Part shown: piece after piece, positions 1 through 10,888 of the stretch
Position numbering within the stretch: position 1 is the first letter of the stretch
Layout: every line of letters begins with the position of its first letter
Source: Panicum virgatum
Taxonomy: Eukaryota; Streptophyta; Magnoliopsida; Poales; Poaceae
DNA: 64,000 nt
NCBI RefSeq assembly: GCF_016808335.1
Contig: NC_053140.1
Coordinates: 30,002,086 to 30,066,085, forward strand
Direction: 5' to 3'
The notes under the pieces: generated by a model
The model's input: only the letters and a program-made list of their open reading frames with translations
The model's database searches: none
Told to the model about the DNA's origin: nothing
Position numbers and translations under genes: made by a program

Positions 1-2605
1 CAACTTTCGTCAGTCGATCCACTACTACCCAAATGGAGTTGTACCCTTTCTGAGTACGAGGCAATCCAACAATGAAGTCCATAGTGATCTCCTCCCATTT
101 CCACTCTGGAATCTTCAGCGGCTGTAACAGACTTGCTGGCCTCTGGTGCTCAGCCTTGACACGCTGACAGGTGTCACAAATAGCCACGTACTCTGCCACT
201 GAACGCTTCATCCCATACCACCAGAAACGTTCCTTCAGATCATAATACATCTTCGTGCTGCCCGGATGAATAGAGTAAGCTGTATCATGGGCCTCACTCA
301 GAATCAACTTCCGAAGATCCTTCACATCTGGCACACAGATCCGGTTCTTGTACCACAAGGTACCCTGATCATCCTCTCTAAAATGAGGAGCCTTGCCCTT
401 CTTGAGCAACTCACGAATCTCCTGCAGCTTCTCATCATCTTTCTGATGCTGCCTGATCTCTGACTCTAGAGTCGGTACTGCCTCAAATGCTGCACTGGAA
501 GTATGATGCAAGAAGCCCAGACTCAACTGCTCGAACTCCTCGCATAACTCTGGAGGCATCTGGAAAGCCACGGCCATGTTGACATAACTTCTTCTGCTCA
601 AAGCATCTGCTACAACATTGGCCTTGCCCGGATGATAGTGAATCTCCAGGTCATAGTCCTTGACCAACTCTAGCCATCTTCTCTGCCGCATATTCAGCTC
701 ATTCTGCGTGAAAATGTACTTGAGGCTCTTGTGATCAGTGTAAATATCACACCGCTGCCCATACAAGTAATGCCTCCAAATCTTCAGAGCATGCACAACT
801 GCGGCTAACTCAAGATCATGAGTAGGATAGTTCAGCTCATGCCGGCGTAACTGCCGTGAAGCATAAGCTATCACTCTGCCCTCCTGCATCAGAACACACC
901 CAAGACCATCCTTCGAAGCATCACAATATACCGTGAACCTCTTCGTCTGGTCTGGCAGAGTCAGGACTGGCGCTGTAGTCAACCTCTTCTTCAGCTCATC
1001 AAAGGCTCTCTGACGCTCATCAGTCCATACAAAAGCCACATTCTTCTCCAGCAAAGAAGTCAAAGGCTTCGCGATCTTGGAGAAATTCTCAATGAACCTC
1101 CGATAATATCCAGCTAAGCCCAAGAATGACCTGACTTCCTTGACTGTCTGCGGTATCTCCCACTCTAGCACATCCTTCACCTTGCTCGGATCAACAGCAA
1201 TGCCTCCCTGAGAGATAACATGACCGAGGAATGGCACCTCGTCAATCCAGAACTCGCACTTGCTGAACTTGGCATACAGCTGATGCTCTCTCAATCTCTG
1301 CAATACGAGTCTCAGATGCTCCTCATGCTCTTCTTTTGTCTTGGAGAAGATCAGAATATCATCAATGAAAATCACCACGAAGACATCCAGATAATCCATG
1401 AAGACCATGTTCATCAGATGCATGAAGAAAGCCGGGGCATTAGTCAAGCCGAAGGACATGACTGTATACTCATATAGCCCGTACTTGCAGGTGAATGCCG
1501 TCTTCGGAATATCCCCAGGACGGATCCTCAGCTGAAAATAACCCGAACGAAGATCAATCTTCGAGAATATACGAGCACCTCGAAGCAAATCGAAGAGATC
1601 CTCAATACGGGGCAGTGGATGCTTGTTCTTGATAGTAACTGCATTCAGCTCCCGATAATCCACACACATCCTCTTCGAGCCATCCTTCTTATCTACTAGC
1701 AGCAATGGAAAAGCCCAAGGAGAGAAGCTGCGACGGATATAGCCCTTGGCTAGCAACTCATCAATAGTCTTCTTAACTTCTTCATGCTCTATAGGTGTCA
1801 TACGGTAGGGCCGCTTTGCAATAGGAGCTGTGCCAGGCAAGAGATCAATACAAAACTCAATGGCGCGTTCAGGCGGCATACCTGGCAGATCATCCGGAAA
1901 GACATCCGGGAATTCAGACACCACGCGAATACCGTCCGTGGGTCTAGCCTCCATCTGATGAAGAAATCCCGAAGGCTCTACTGCACTGATAACAACCTCT
2001 TGGCCACTGGAAGCTGATAGCAAGACTGTCCTCTGAGCACAATCTATCCGAACTCCCCACTTGGCCAGAGTCTCCATTCCCAGAATGACATCAATGCCCT
2101 TGGTGTCTAGCACCATCAGATCAGTACAGAACTCTACTCCCCTCAAAGAAACACTGACTCTCGGGCAGTAGGTGTGAGACCTCAACTGTCCTCCCGGTGA
2201 AGATACTAACAGGCACCTCTTTAATGTGCTAGTATGAATACCATGATGCTCGACAAAAGACTGAGTAATGAAGGAATGCGTAGCACCAGTATCAAAAAGC
2301 ACTGTAGCTGGATATGAATTAACCATGAACGTACCAATAACCACGTTGGGAGCCTCGGCCGCTGACTCGGCCGTCACGTGGTTCACCCTGCCCTGTGCTG
2401 GCGCCCTGGGCTGAGCTGGGCGCCCCTGCTGTCCCGCCTGCGCCTTCCGGGGGCAAGCGTTGGCGTAGTGCCCCGGCTGGCCGCAGTGAAAGCAGGTGCG
2501 AGGAGGTCCCTGAGCCTGCTGTCCGGTAGGAGCTGCCGGACGTGGAGCCTGCGGTGCCGGTGGAGCTGGTAGAGCACGAGCCGGAGGTGCCGGTAACCTC
2601 GGGCC
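1..2605 (-). CDS. pol: Ty3/gypsy pol polyprotein (end of gag, protease, RT, RNase H, start of integrase); partial at window edge
   Basis: The frame is continuous with gag and stays open to base 1. A CCHC knuckle (C-x2-C-x4-H-x4-C) lies at 2453-2493, the aspartic protease motif DTGA at 2282-2293, and the RT catalytic box FIDD (a YVDD variant) at 1358-1369. The RT-to-RNase-H linker follows with [10 protein letters not shown] near 1110, and an RNase H segment with its CDAS motif near 920. The integrase core start (TMDF with the first catalytic Asp) is near 90. I found no stop codon in this stretch on reading the minus strand, which is unusual here, where most copies carry several. The protein would process the element's own polyprotein and copy and integrate its RNA. 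Only the distal integrase is missing, and that is because of the window edge. Confidence 0.9.
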
Positions 2606-3598
2606 CTAACCTGCCTGCTGCTGTCGAGGCGGGTACTGCTGCGGTGGCCTCTGCTGGTACTGCTGAGGAGGCCGGTACTGAGGCTGGTACTGCTGGGGCT
2701 GCTGGAGTCGAGGACGAGTGTTGCTGCCGGAAGCAACGGGGACAATCTTCCTCTTCTTGTCCTCCATCTCCAGGTGCTTACGCTCAGTGTTGAGCGCACT
2801 GTCAACCAGATGGTTGAAGTCGTCGAAGCGGAGGTTGAGCAGCGCGTACTGGAGGTAGTCCTCAAGACCCTCCATGAAGTGCTCCTGCTTCTTGCGGTCA
2901 TCCGCAACCTCGGCAGGGGCGTAGCGTGCCAGCTGAAGAAAGCGATCACGATACTCCGTGACCGACATAGTCCCCTGAATTCACAAAGACAGATAGATAT
3001 CGGAAAATTAACTCAGGATTCATAAGGATAGAACAAGGGGGCATTAGCTCAAAAGAAAACGCTGAATGATTATACTTAAGATTACCTGCTTCAGTGCAAG
3101 GAACTCCTTCTGTTTCATCTTCATAACGCCCGCGGGGACGTTGTGGCTACGGAAACGCTCCCTGAACTGGAGCCAAGTGAGGGCCTCGCGGTCGTGAACT
3201 GGGTGGGACTCCCACCAGTCCAAAGCTGCCCCTCGCAGCTGTCCTGCTGCGTACAAGACGCGCTCACGGTCATCGCACTGGGCGATGTCCAGCTGACGCT
3301 CCACTGCACGGAGCCAGTCGTCAGCCTGAAGAGGGTCGGACGTGTGAGAGAACGTCGGCGGGTGACCCCTCAGGAACTCAGCACGCCTGTCGCGAGGCTG
3401 CGGCGGTGGAGGAGGCGGAGGCTGAGTGTGAGCGTGCTGGAGAGCCTGAACAGTGTTGTTCAGGGTAGCCATCATCTGCATCTGGAGCTGGAAGTACTGC
3501 TCCGGAGTCAAAGGTGGCGGCATCGGGATCCCAGTACCCTGGTTGTTCTGACCCTGCTGCTGGCCAGAACCTGAACCGGTGCTCCTGGTGTTCACCAT
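2606..3598 (-). pseudogene. gag: Tekay-like gag, two exons, one in-frame TAG
   Basis: Exon 1 (3086-3598) starts at ATG with the peptide MVNTRSTGSG and holds a Pro-rich stretch, then the gag core with the DWL, WWES and LTWLQF words typical of the PF03732 retrotransposon gag domain. A 111-bp segment (2975-3085) with GT and AG ends separates it from exon 2 (2974 downward). Exon 2 resumes exactly in phase with the MSVTEYRDRF block that normally follows in plant gypsy gags. A Gln/Pro-rich linker leads to an in-frame TAG at 2606-2608, and the same frame then runs on into the zinc knuckle and pol. The TAG is the only stop I found in the polyprotein, so the call is either a nearly intact copy with one mutation or a read-through site. 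The first is the simpler view. Confidence 0.85.
2975..3085 (-). other. Putative GT-AG intron inside gag
   Basis: On the minus strand the codon CAG is followed by GTAATC at 3085 and the segment ends TTCAG at 2975. Removing 111 bp joins two gag halves in frame and at the position where the conserved gag block continues. The segment contains in-frame stops, so unspliced RNA would give only a short gag. Splicing is inferred from the sequence, not observed. Confidence 0.7.
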
Positions 3599-4168
3599 CT
3601 GATTTGAACAAAAGATTTCACGATTAAGGATATTGCAGGAGTAAATTCAGATGGATATGATAACTCTTTGCGGAAAAGACTCAGCCATGATAAAGTAGAC
3701 AGGATAGAGTTGACTGTTTTACCCCCAACGATCTAACTCATTTTATTAATTAGTTAACTTTAACATCTGAGTGATTTTCTTTAAACAAATTTATACTACA
3801 AAACTATGCAATCATTCCAAAAATCCAAATCAAGCATGTAGCATAATAACAAGCAGACAATTTTCACGACTTAGCCGAGTTTAACAAAAGACTCGACTAA
3901 CACAACGCGTCGCGGAACGTGCTATCGTTTTATTATAAAAAGGTCACCTAGCTATGCTCATGGTGGTCAGATTACTGATTCAGGCCAAAATCTACGAAAC
4001 TATTCTTCAGAGAGAGAAATCAAGGCAAGAAGGGTAAAAAGTCATAGAAGTCAAGGGGTATAATAGTAAAATAGTCTCAGCAGTCAAGGATTGGAGAGAA
4101 AGAGTCCTAAAACTCGACCAGTTCTATCTAGGCTTCGTCCTACAGTCGATATGGCTCTGATACCACTC
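3599..4168 (-). other. Untranslated leader of the Tekay-like element with tRNA-Met-type primer binding site
   Basis: The stretch between gag and the 5' LTR has no convincing reading frame. Its right end (4154-4165, minus strand TGGTATCAGAGC) matches the usual plant retrotransposon primer site complementary to the 3' end of initiator tRNA-Met, three bases inside the LTR boundary. Confidence 0.85.
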
Positions 4169-7100
4169 TGTAACACCCGGTTTATAAAAGAACATAAACC
4201 GAGCAATCATATACGTGCCAGGATCAAGTCACACGTATATACAACAGAATGAACAGTATATCATAGCACATATCACGTAAAAAGATATAATAAAGCGAAT
4301 ACGAATGTTATTTATTACAATAATGACAAAATGTCTGATACAGCGGAAGCGAAGTACAAAATACGATAAAGCTCTCTGAAGCCGAAGCAGGGCGCCACAG
4401 GGACGTCGACTGGGAGACGAAGCACCTAGAAGTCCTCGTAGTCCTGGTAGCGCTGGACGAACTCCCTCGTGTCGGCAGGAACTGAGCAGCAGTAGCGTAG
4501 CCAAGAGGAAAAAGTAGAGAAGAGGCAAGGGTGAGTACACAACTTGTACTCAACAAGTATAACACAAACTATGAGGCTCTAGGCTGGCTGACTCAACTGC
4601 ATTAGCTTTTAAGTGTTGGCAAATTTTTATTAAAACTATTTACTACGAGTTGATGAATTACCATTAACCCAGTTGCATAGTAATTAATCAGAATTAATTA
4701 TACTACTACTGAGAACCATACCAAAACCAAGCCACCAAGGTAAACCCCGAGAAGCACCTCCCTCGTCGGAAGGAGATAACTTCACTAATCAAAAGGAGGA
4801 TCTGGGCCGCTCATAACCGTGAGCACGGCTAGTATACCAGTTTTACACTCTGCAGAGGTTGCACATCTTTACCCACAAGTCGTGAGCTACGCCAGTTGTT
4901 CATCACACTTCCTTAGGTGAGATGACTAGCGACTCACTACGAGGCCTTTAAAAAGAATCTCGTTGGTAAGGCGTAACCGCGAGAGTTAGGTCGGCGACGA
5001 TGGGGCCCACCTCCGGGGGTACAAGCACAGGAGCGCAATCCAAGCACAGACCAAGCCGGAGGAGCAGGGACCATTGAAGCTTACTACTCTTGCCCCGCAG
5101 GTAAGTTACTCCAAACCAAAAAGATCTAATTATTACGCCAAGTCTATCCCATTCTAGCCTTGTGGTAGCGCTGTTGTCCCAGGTTGTCGCTCTATGAACC
5201 GGTCCTTATGGAGAGTGGCCAACCAAGCACTAAGCACCGTGCTGGCCCCCTAAACCATGTTTCTAACAAAAGCCAATTTTAACGAGACGTGAGCCACTCA
5301 AGCCACACAGAGGGCCACTCTCAGAATTAAGTTCAAGTAAACCATTAATCAATTTAATTAAAAAGGACCAAAGTGTGTTATAGCGCAGCAACCTAGCACA
5401 ACTAACCAAAATGCAACCCAAAGGTATATATAAAGGATATAAAGTGGCTAGGAATGTCCTTATAGGCATACAGTATTAAAATGCAGTATGAAAATGTATT
5501 TAAAAGTGATGGGGTGTTCATGTTATACTTGCCTTCCTCGTACTGCTCTGGCTGCTGCTCAAAGTGCTCGGAAGAAGGCTACTCCTGGTACTGGTACTGA
5601 GGCTCCTCAGACGGATCAACGTCTACTCACGAACACATGGCCAAAACAATGCACAGGAATAAGCATTCAAGCAAACACTAACAAAAACTAAGAAACAATA
5701 CATCAATACATAAAAACAGCGCACAAAACTACTCTAGAACTATTCTACGCGTTACAATGATCGCGTGGATATAAAGAACGCTAAAAACGGAGCTAAAACG
5801 CGTATTCTAGGCTAAAAACTAGTTCTAGGGGCTTATTTGTAAGAAAACTGAAGTTTCAGGGACTTTTCTGCTAAAACCGAGGGCTAAAACATAATTAAAG
5901 GTTAGATCCAGGGGCTAACGCGCAAAACAACCTTAACTGGACTGCGGGTGCTAAAACTAAAAAGGTCAGGGGGGTCCGAGTAAAAACATGGGTCAATCTG
6001 CAATTATTTCTGAATAACTCAGGACCGCGGGTTGAATCAGGGAAAAATCCAGGGACTCTTTAGCAAAAAGTCAAGGCTGAACCGGTACGCGCAGTTTCTG
6101 GCCGCTGGATCTAGATCTGAGGGCTAGCAATAGATCGTCGCGGGATCTAATCGTGGCCATCTATTTCGGATCGGGCGGCTGGGGTTCAAAGGGCGCGCGG
6201 GGCGGCGGCGCTGCACACGGAGCGCGGCGGCGCGCGGCCGCGGAGCCGCCGGAGTAAGCAAATCCGGCGCTCCGGGGGTCAAATCGACCCGGGTTTGGGT
6301 GGGTTGGACTCCACGCATCATGCGTGATCCACTGGGGAGGTTTCCCGGGTTCGGGGAGGCTCTGCAGGGGCTCGCCACGGCGAGGGGCGGACGGCGCGGC
6401 GGCGCATTCGCCGGCACGGGCGTCGGACGGTTCTGGGGCTCGGGTCCTAGCGCAAAAAGGAAAGGGCCGGTTTAAGGGTTCTCACCGAGGGCGCAGGGCG
6501 GCCGGAGAAGCAGCGGAGAGGGGTCGGCGGCGGGTTTGGCGGCGGCGCAGAGGCGACGCTTGACCGGAGCTCGAGGAGAAGGCGCTGCAGATCCTTTCCG
6601 TGCTCCTGGGCTCCACAGATCGTCGATTGGAGGGCCTGCGTGGGAGCCACGGTGGTCACTGAGGCGCGGGGGTCGCCGGTGGTGAGAAAACAGGCGGTGG
6701 ACCGGACTTACCTACGGCGGCGCTCCGGAGAAATTACGGTGCGGTTGGGGTCCGGGGTAGGGGACAGCGGCTCAGGGAGCTTCTTGGGCTCGAGGCGGAG
6801 CTCCAGCGGTGCTCGGCGAGGGCGGGGAGGTGGCGTGGCTGGTCCTCGGCGGAGCAGGGCGCGGCGGAGCAGAGCGGCGTGGGGGTGGCGGCTAGGGTTG
6901 GAGGGAGCAGGGGGTCTGCGGCGGTATTTATAGGGCGGCGGAGCGCCTTGGCGTGCGCGCCCGGGCGGGGAATCACGGCGTGGGCTTCGCCGGGGATCGC
7001 GGGCGGTTTCCGTTGCGCGGGCGAGCGGCTCGGGAGGAAGAGGACGGTGCTGACGGCTGGGCCCGGGCTGGCAGGGGCGGGGTGCGTGCTCTGCGGGCTG

Positions 7101-7610
7101 CTGCGCGAGCGGGAGCGCGGGCGCTGGGCTGTGGCGTGCGGGGTGCTGGGCAGCGCGTGGGAGCAGGGAGGAGTGGGCCGAGCGCGGAAAGGAAATCGTG
7201 GGACCGGGCTGGGCCCGCGGGAAGATGGAGAGGGAAGGGAGGTGGGCCGGTGCTGGGTTCACCTGGGCCGAGCGGGGAAGAGAGGGAGCGGGCTGGGCTG
7301 CCTGAGGTCGGGCCGGGTTCCAAGCTGGGTTGGGTTTCCTTTGGGTTTTACCTTTCCTATTTCTATTTACTCTCTCTAAATCTAATTCAAACAAGTTTGA
7401 ATTCAAATATGAATTTGAATTCAAACCACAATCAAATAAAAGTATGCACCAGCATGAATGCAACACCAAAATTTAAACCTATGATAAAATTTTAATTACT
7501 TAAGGAACAAAATTGAATTAAATGCCAGCTAAACACAATAAACCTTAGAAAATTAAATAAAGCCAGTTAAATTTATTGATAAATACTGAAATTTAAATTA
7601 GGGTGTTACA
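4169..7610 (-). repeat. 5' LTR of the Tekay-like element, about 3.4 kb
   Basis: The ends form the inverted pair TGTAACACCC at 7610 (minus strand) and GGGTGTTACA at 4169. The primer site lies immediately inside. A minus-strand TATAAATA at 6925-6932 puts the likely transcription start about 0.7 kb into the LTR, leaving a downstream R-U5 part of about 2.7 kb. The GC-rich zone 6120-7330 produces many long chance frames on both strands. I see no gene in it. The partner LTR is left of the window, so LTR-LTR identity and the target duplication cannot be tested here. Confidence 0.85.
6925..6932 (-). promoter_or_regulatory. TATA box of the Tekay-like LTR
   Basis: TATAAATA on the minus strand in a GC-rich context, about 680 bp from the LTR start. 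This is a reasonable U3 promoter position and the best TATA-like match I noticed in this LTR. Confidence 0.55.
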
Positions 7611-8450
7611 CTTCCTCACAAATTTACCAATAAAATTGGCTAATCCTCGTAAGAGGTGTGAGACCAAGCTCTGATACCAATTGTAAGGATCACCGGGGTG
7701 TCCGACCCTAGAGGGGGAGGGGGTGAATAGGGTCGCTAATCGCTTTTCTATCCTAGGGCTCAATCTAATTGCATAAGATAAACCTAACACGTCCTACACA
7801 AGCTAGTTATGACTAAGGTTTATCTATGCTACCCTCTACTTACCCCAAAAGACTTGCAACCTATAGCCAATCCTAATCAAACTAACTAGGAAAGTAAAGG
7901 TAAGCAAGAAAGAGTAAATGCGGAAACGTAATGCGGTAAGTAAAGCGGTAAGGGAGAGGATATGCAAACTCCCGAGTAGACACGGTCATGTAACGTGGTT
8001 CGGCACAAACGCCTACGTCCACGGGACACCGAGGCTCTTCCGATCACCGTCTTGCACTACGCCACCAAGGCGATGCCGGCAAGCAAAGGCAAGTGCGCAC
8101 AAGACACCGAGTCTAGTGCACCGCCACCGTCTCTCTCGGTCACCCGGCCGAAATCCACTACGGAGCTTCTCCACCAAGGAGGGGGCCTCCTCTTCCCCCG
8201 CACAAAGTGTCGTTGCCACTCCACACCAAGACGGAGGGTCACACGACGGATCACAAGTTGCTTGCCGCAGCAAGACTTCTCTCAAGGGAGCTCTCGCAAG
8301 AACTAATCCCTAAACAAGCACTAAGCACTCTCACAAGTGTGCTTAAGCCTATATGATGTACAATGAAGCTCTATGGTGGTTGGAGATGTTCTTGGGTGTG
8401 TTTGGGATGTTCAGCAACTCCAGCACACTTCAAATGGCCGGGGTGAGGCG

Positions 8451-8458
8451 TATATATA
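8451..8458 (-). promoter_or_regulatory. TATA box of the minus-strand copia LTR
   Basis: A TATATATA run on the minus strand downstream of the repeat-word-rich U3, followed by a leader of about 770 bp to the primer site. Confidence 0.5.
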
Positions 8459-8518
8459 GGCCACCAAGTCTTGTAGCCGTTGCTCCAACGGTCAGCTGAA
8501 AATCTGCTACCACCAGAA

Positions 8519-8945
8519 GAACCGATGCCTCTTGGTGGGGTAGCGTCGGTTCATCCGGTCACTCACAACATGAAGTAGCCGTTGAAGTCCTGACAGCTGA
8601 CGCAGAGACCACCGGTTGAACCGATGCAATGCACCGATGCCTCACCGGTTCAACCGGTGCTGAAAGAATCTTCTCCTGGATGCTGACGTCATTACACCGG
8701 TGGTATGCACCGATGCACCGTCGGTTGAACCGGTGCTGAAGAAACTTCTTCTGGGCACTTGACATCGTCTCTGGTACAAAGGACGGCCATTGCACCGATG
8801 CCCTATTTTGGACCGTCGGTTCAACCGGTGCCTATAGGCTGACTTGGCTTCGATTCCCTTCTGCACCAAAGTATCAAGGCGTCGGTTCTTCCGACTACCA
8901 TCGGATGCTCCGATGCCCTGGCGTCGGTTCTTCCGGTGCTCCTGA
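8519..8945. repeat. Cluster of ACCGGTTGAACCGATGC-type short repeats in the U3
   Basis: At least eight degenerate copies of a word combining ACCGGT or CCGATGC half-sites with a TTGAAC spacer are spread over about 430 bp, in both orientations. They differ from the CCGGTCTGACC words of the neighbouring element but share the CCGGT core. A binding-site array is possible; nothing here proves it. Confidence 0.6.
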
Positions 8946-9166
8946 ATCGAAGAGCTTTCTCTTTCTGCACCAAAGTATCAAGGCGGAACCCCCGTAGGGG
9001 CTGCCCTTCGGGCCTTGCTACGCCTATTTTCTCTTTCTCTTTGTCATCACTTGAACTTAAAAGCCTGAGAATGATCATCTTAACAATCATATTAGTCCAA
9101 GTGCTGTGTTGTCATTCGATCACCAAAATCACTCGAAATGGCATAAATGGTGCCATGTTCGTTACA

Positions 9167-10888
9167 GTTGTCAAGACAAGTGTTGTTCCCAAGCACGTTG
9201 ATGATTTGTCCAAACTGTCAACCGAGGAAAAGGAATGCTTGTCGTGCAACCATTGTGTTATTGACCTCTTGTTTGAGTGTATGGACAAAGAACTTTCAGA
9301 TTCCATACAAGAGGAGAAATTATTGAGAAAGACACGTAGTGAAGCACATCGTCTTTGGAAGTTCTTAGAAAAGATATATGAAGATCAAGAAGAAGAAGAG
9401 GAGTCACTAGAGGAGTATTCTACTGCAACAATAAATACTCATCCTCTTGTGACTTCTCACGATGATCAAGGAGCAAGAACTGCAATGTCTACTGGTTCCT
9501 TGTTGGAACCGGTCAGACCGGTCGGCAAAACTGGTCAGACCTGTCCTACCAGGGGGCAGTGCAAAGAAAGCAAGAAATGCTCCCGTAGGCAATGAAGACA
9601 AATTTCAGCTGGGTCAGCATCCTCAAGTGATGTTGATCACCAATGCTTGATGGCCAAAGGCAACAAAGAAGGTGTCCAAGAAGTCGAGCAAATAAAAGCT
9701 ATAAGAAAGGAGCTTGAATGTCTCAAGCTCAACTATGACCTCTTGGTAAGCAAATCAAAAACCTCTTCTGCAAATTCTTCATATTGTATAGATTCATTGC
9801 AGAAGGAGAATCAAATGCTCAAGGCTAAATTGGAGAAGCTCTCAAGTGAGCATGTGATCCAACAAGGAACTCATATGGAACTTGAAAAGTCCTATGAGAA
9901 ACTTGTGGAATCACATGTGGTGATTGAAATGGCTCATGAGGTTATGGTTAACACGGTAAAATCTTATGAACCTCACACACACACTTGCACATGCTCACAT
10001 GTTCAAATTGATTTGACTTGCACTAAACCATGCTCTCAAGCAAGCCAATCTAGTATTGAGCAAGTGTTTGTAGAATCTTGTGATGACTTCATAGCACAAG
10101 AAAATGAAGGTCTTATGTGTGAAGTAAAAAGGTTCAAAGAAGAAGTAACCAAGTTGAAGGGCAAGGGGCAAGTGAGACCATCTCAAGATAACCGCGATCC
10201 CGTGGTGAAGAAGCTCGAGATGGGTTCAAACTTCACTAGCTCAGCTCATCAACAAGGTCAAAAGAGCATCTAGTACAAGATTCCTAGAAAGAAAACTCTA
10301 GAACACATCAAGTGCTTCAAGTGTCAAGAGAAGGGGCACTATGCAAGATATTGTCAAATCAAGTCAGATGAGGAAGCTCAACTCTCAAGAAATCAAAAGA
10401 AGCTTCCAGAAAATAGGATGTGCCATGGATGCAAGAAATTGGGGCATATAGTTCACTGCTGTCCACAGAAGTGCAGGTTTGACCAGACCGGTCATACCGG
10501 TCATACCCAACCGGTTAGACCGGTACAGGCCAGTGCAGCTCCTGGACCTCTCAAAAAGCCCACAAGGAGCACTCTTGCACCCAAAAAGACTACTGATGCC
10601 CAGAAGCCCAAAATACAAGTAAAGAGCACCTTTGTCAAGCTCAAACATCGAATTTGCTATACATGTCGGGCAAAAGGTCATATGAGCAAAGATTGCCCAA
10701 ATGGTAAAGTACTCAACTCAAAACTTGTTCAATATGACTTTGCTAGACTTGGGAGGGACAAAATAAGTACTTATGCTACTAAGGTGATTCAATCACCGAA
10801 TGCTAGCATAAGAGCTATTTGGGTTCCCAAGTCGATTGTAACTAATGTGGTAGGGTCCAACAAGAGTTGGACACCAAAGAATGCTTGA
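9167..10888 (+). pseudogene. gag: SIRE-like gag with three CCHC zinc knuckles, 5'-truncated, two in-frame stops
   Basis: One continuous frame of about 574 codons is visible from the insertion point to the stop at 10888. The first part resembles the UBN2-type copia gag core (LWKFLEKIYED near 9350), followed by a coiled-coil-like region (9690-10170). Three knuckles follow: CFKCQEKGHYARYC near 10318, CHGCKKLGHIVHCC near 10420 and CYTCRAKGHMSKDC near 10657. The frame ends with a VPKSIVTN block typical of SIRE gag termini. In-frame TGA (9593-9595) and TAG (10271-10273) break it, and the N-terminus is cut off by the minus-strand copia insertion. Two stretches, 9508-9545 and 10483-10530, are made of CCGGTC repeat words that keep the frame open. 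Confidence 0.8.

Larger units (their letters stand above)
1..7610 (-). mobile_element. Tekay-like Ty3/gypsy LTR retrotransposon, 5' part (3' part lies left of the window)
   Basis: Read on the minus strand the order is 5' LTR (4169-7610), a tRNA-Met-type primer site, leader, gag with zinc knuckle, protease, reverse transcriptase, RNase H and the first part of integrase, cut by the window edge. PR-RT-RH-IN order with integrase last is the Ty3/gypsy arrangement. The very long LTR beginning TGTAACACCC with a GC-rich centre resembles the Tekay/Del chromovirus lineage, but the lineage call is inference because the integrase C-terminus and any chromodomain are outside the window. It is inserted in the internal region of the minus-strand copia element at 7611-9166, only about 60 bp from that element's primer site. 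It looks like the youngest insertion of the left nest because its frame is almost intact. Confidence 0.9.
7611..9166 (-). mobile_element. SIRE/Maximus-like Ty1/copia element, 5' LTR and primer-site stub only
   Basis: The LTR on the minus strand runs from TGTAACGAAC (9166) to GATCCTTACA (7682). A primer site TGGTATCAGAGC at 7668-7679 and about 60 bp of interior follow, where the Tekay-like element has landed. The LTR end, with a CCTATTCACC-type segment near the terminus, is the pattern seen in SIRE-like LTRs and resembles the 3' LTR at 15953-18073. The rest of the element should lie left of the window beyond the Tekay-like insertion. It interrupts the gag of the + strand SIRE-like element; the right flank GTTGT (9167-9171) would be one copy of the target duplication. 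Confidence 0.7.
7682..9166 (-). repeat. 5' LTR of the minus-strand copia element, about 1.5 kb
   Basis: Termini TGTAA and TTACA are inverted. A minus-strand TATATATA lies at 8451-8458. The upstream (U3) part 8519-8945 is packed with short related words such as ACCGGTTGAACCGATGC in both orientations, while the downstream part 7682-8440 is ordinary unique-looking sequence. The reading frames in it (for example 7918-8313) overlap on several frames and I treat them as chance. The right boundary rests on terminus symmetry and on where the interrupted gag frame resumes, so it could be off by several bases. Confidence 0.65.

Noticed and set aside
6124..7495. Long overlapping reading frames on both strands
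   Set aside because: GC-rich LTR sequence of the Tekay-like element; Arg/Pro/Gly-rich peptides in several frames at once, no domain.
8519..8945. CRISPR-like array
   Set aside because: Repeats are degenerate, in both orientations and irregularly spaced inside a plant retroelement LTR.
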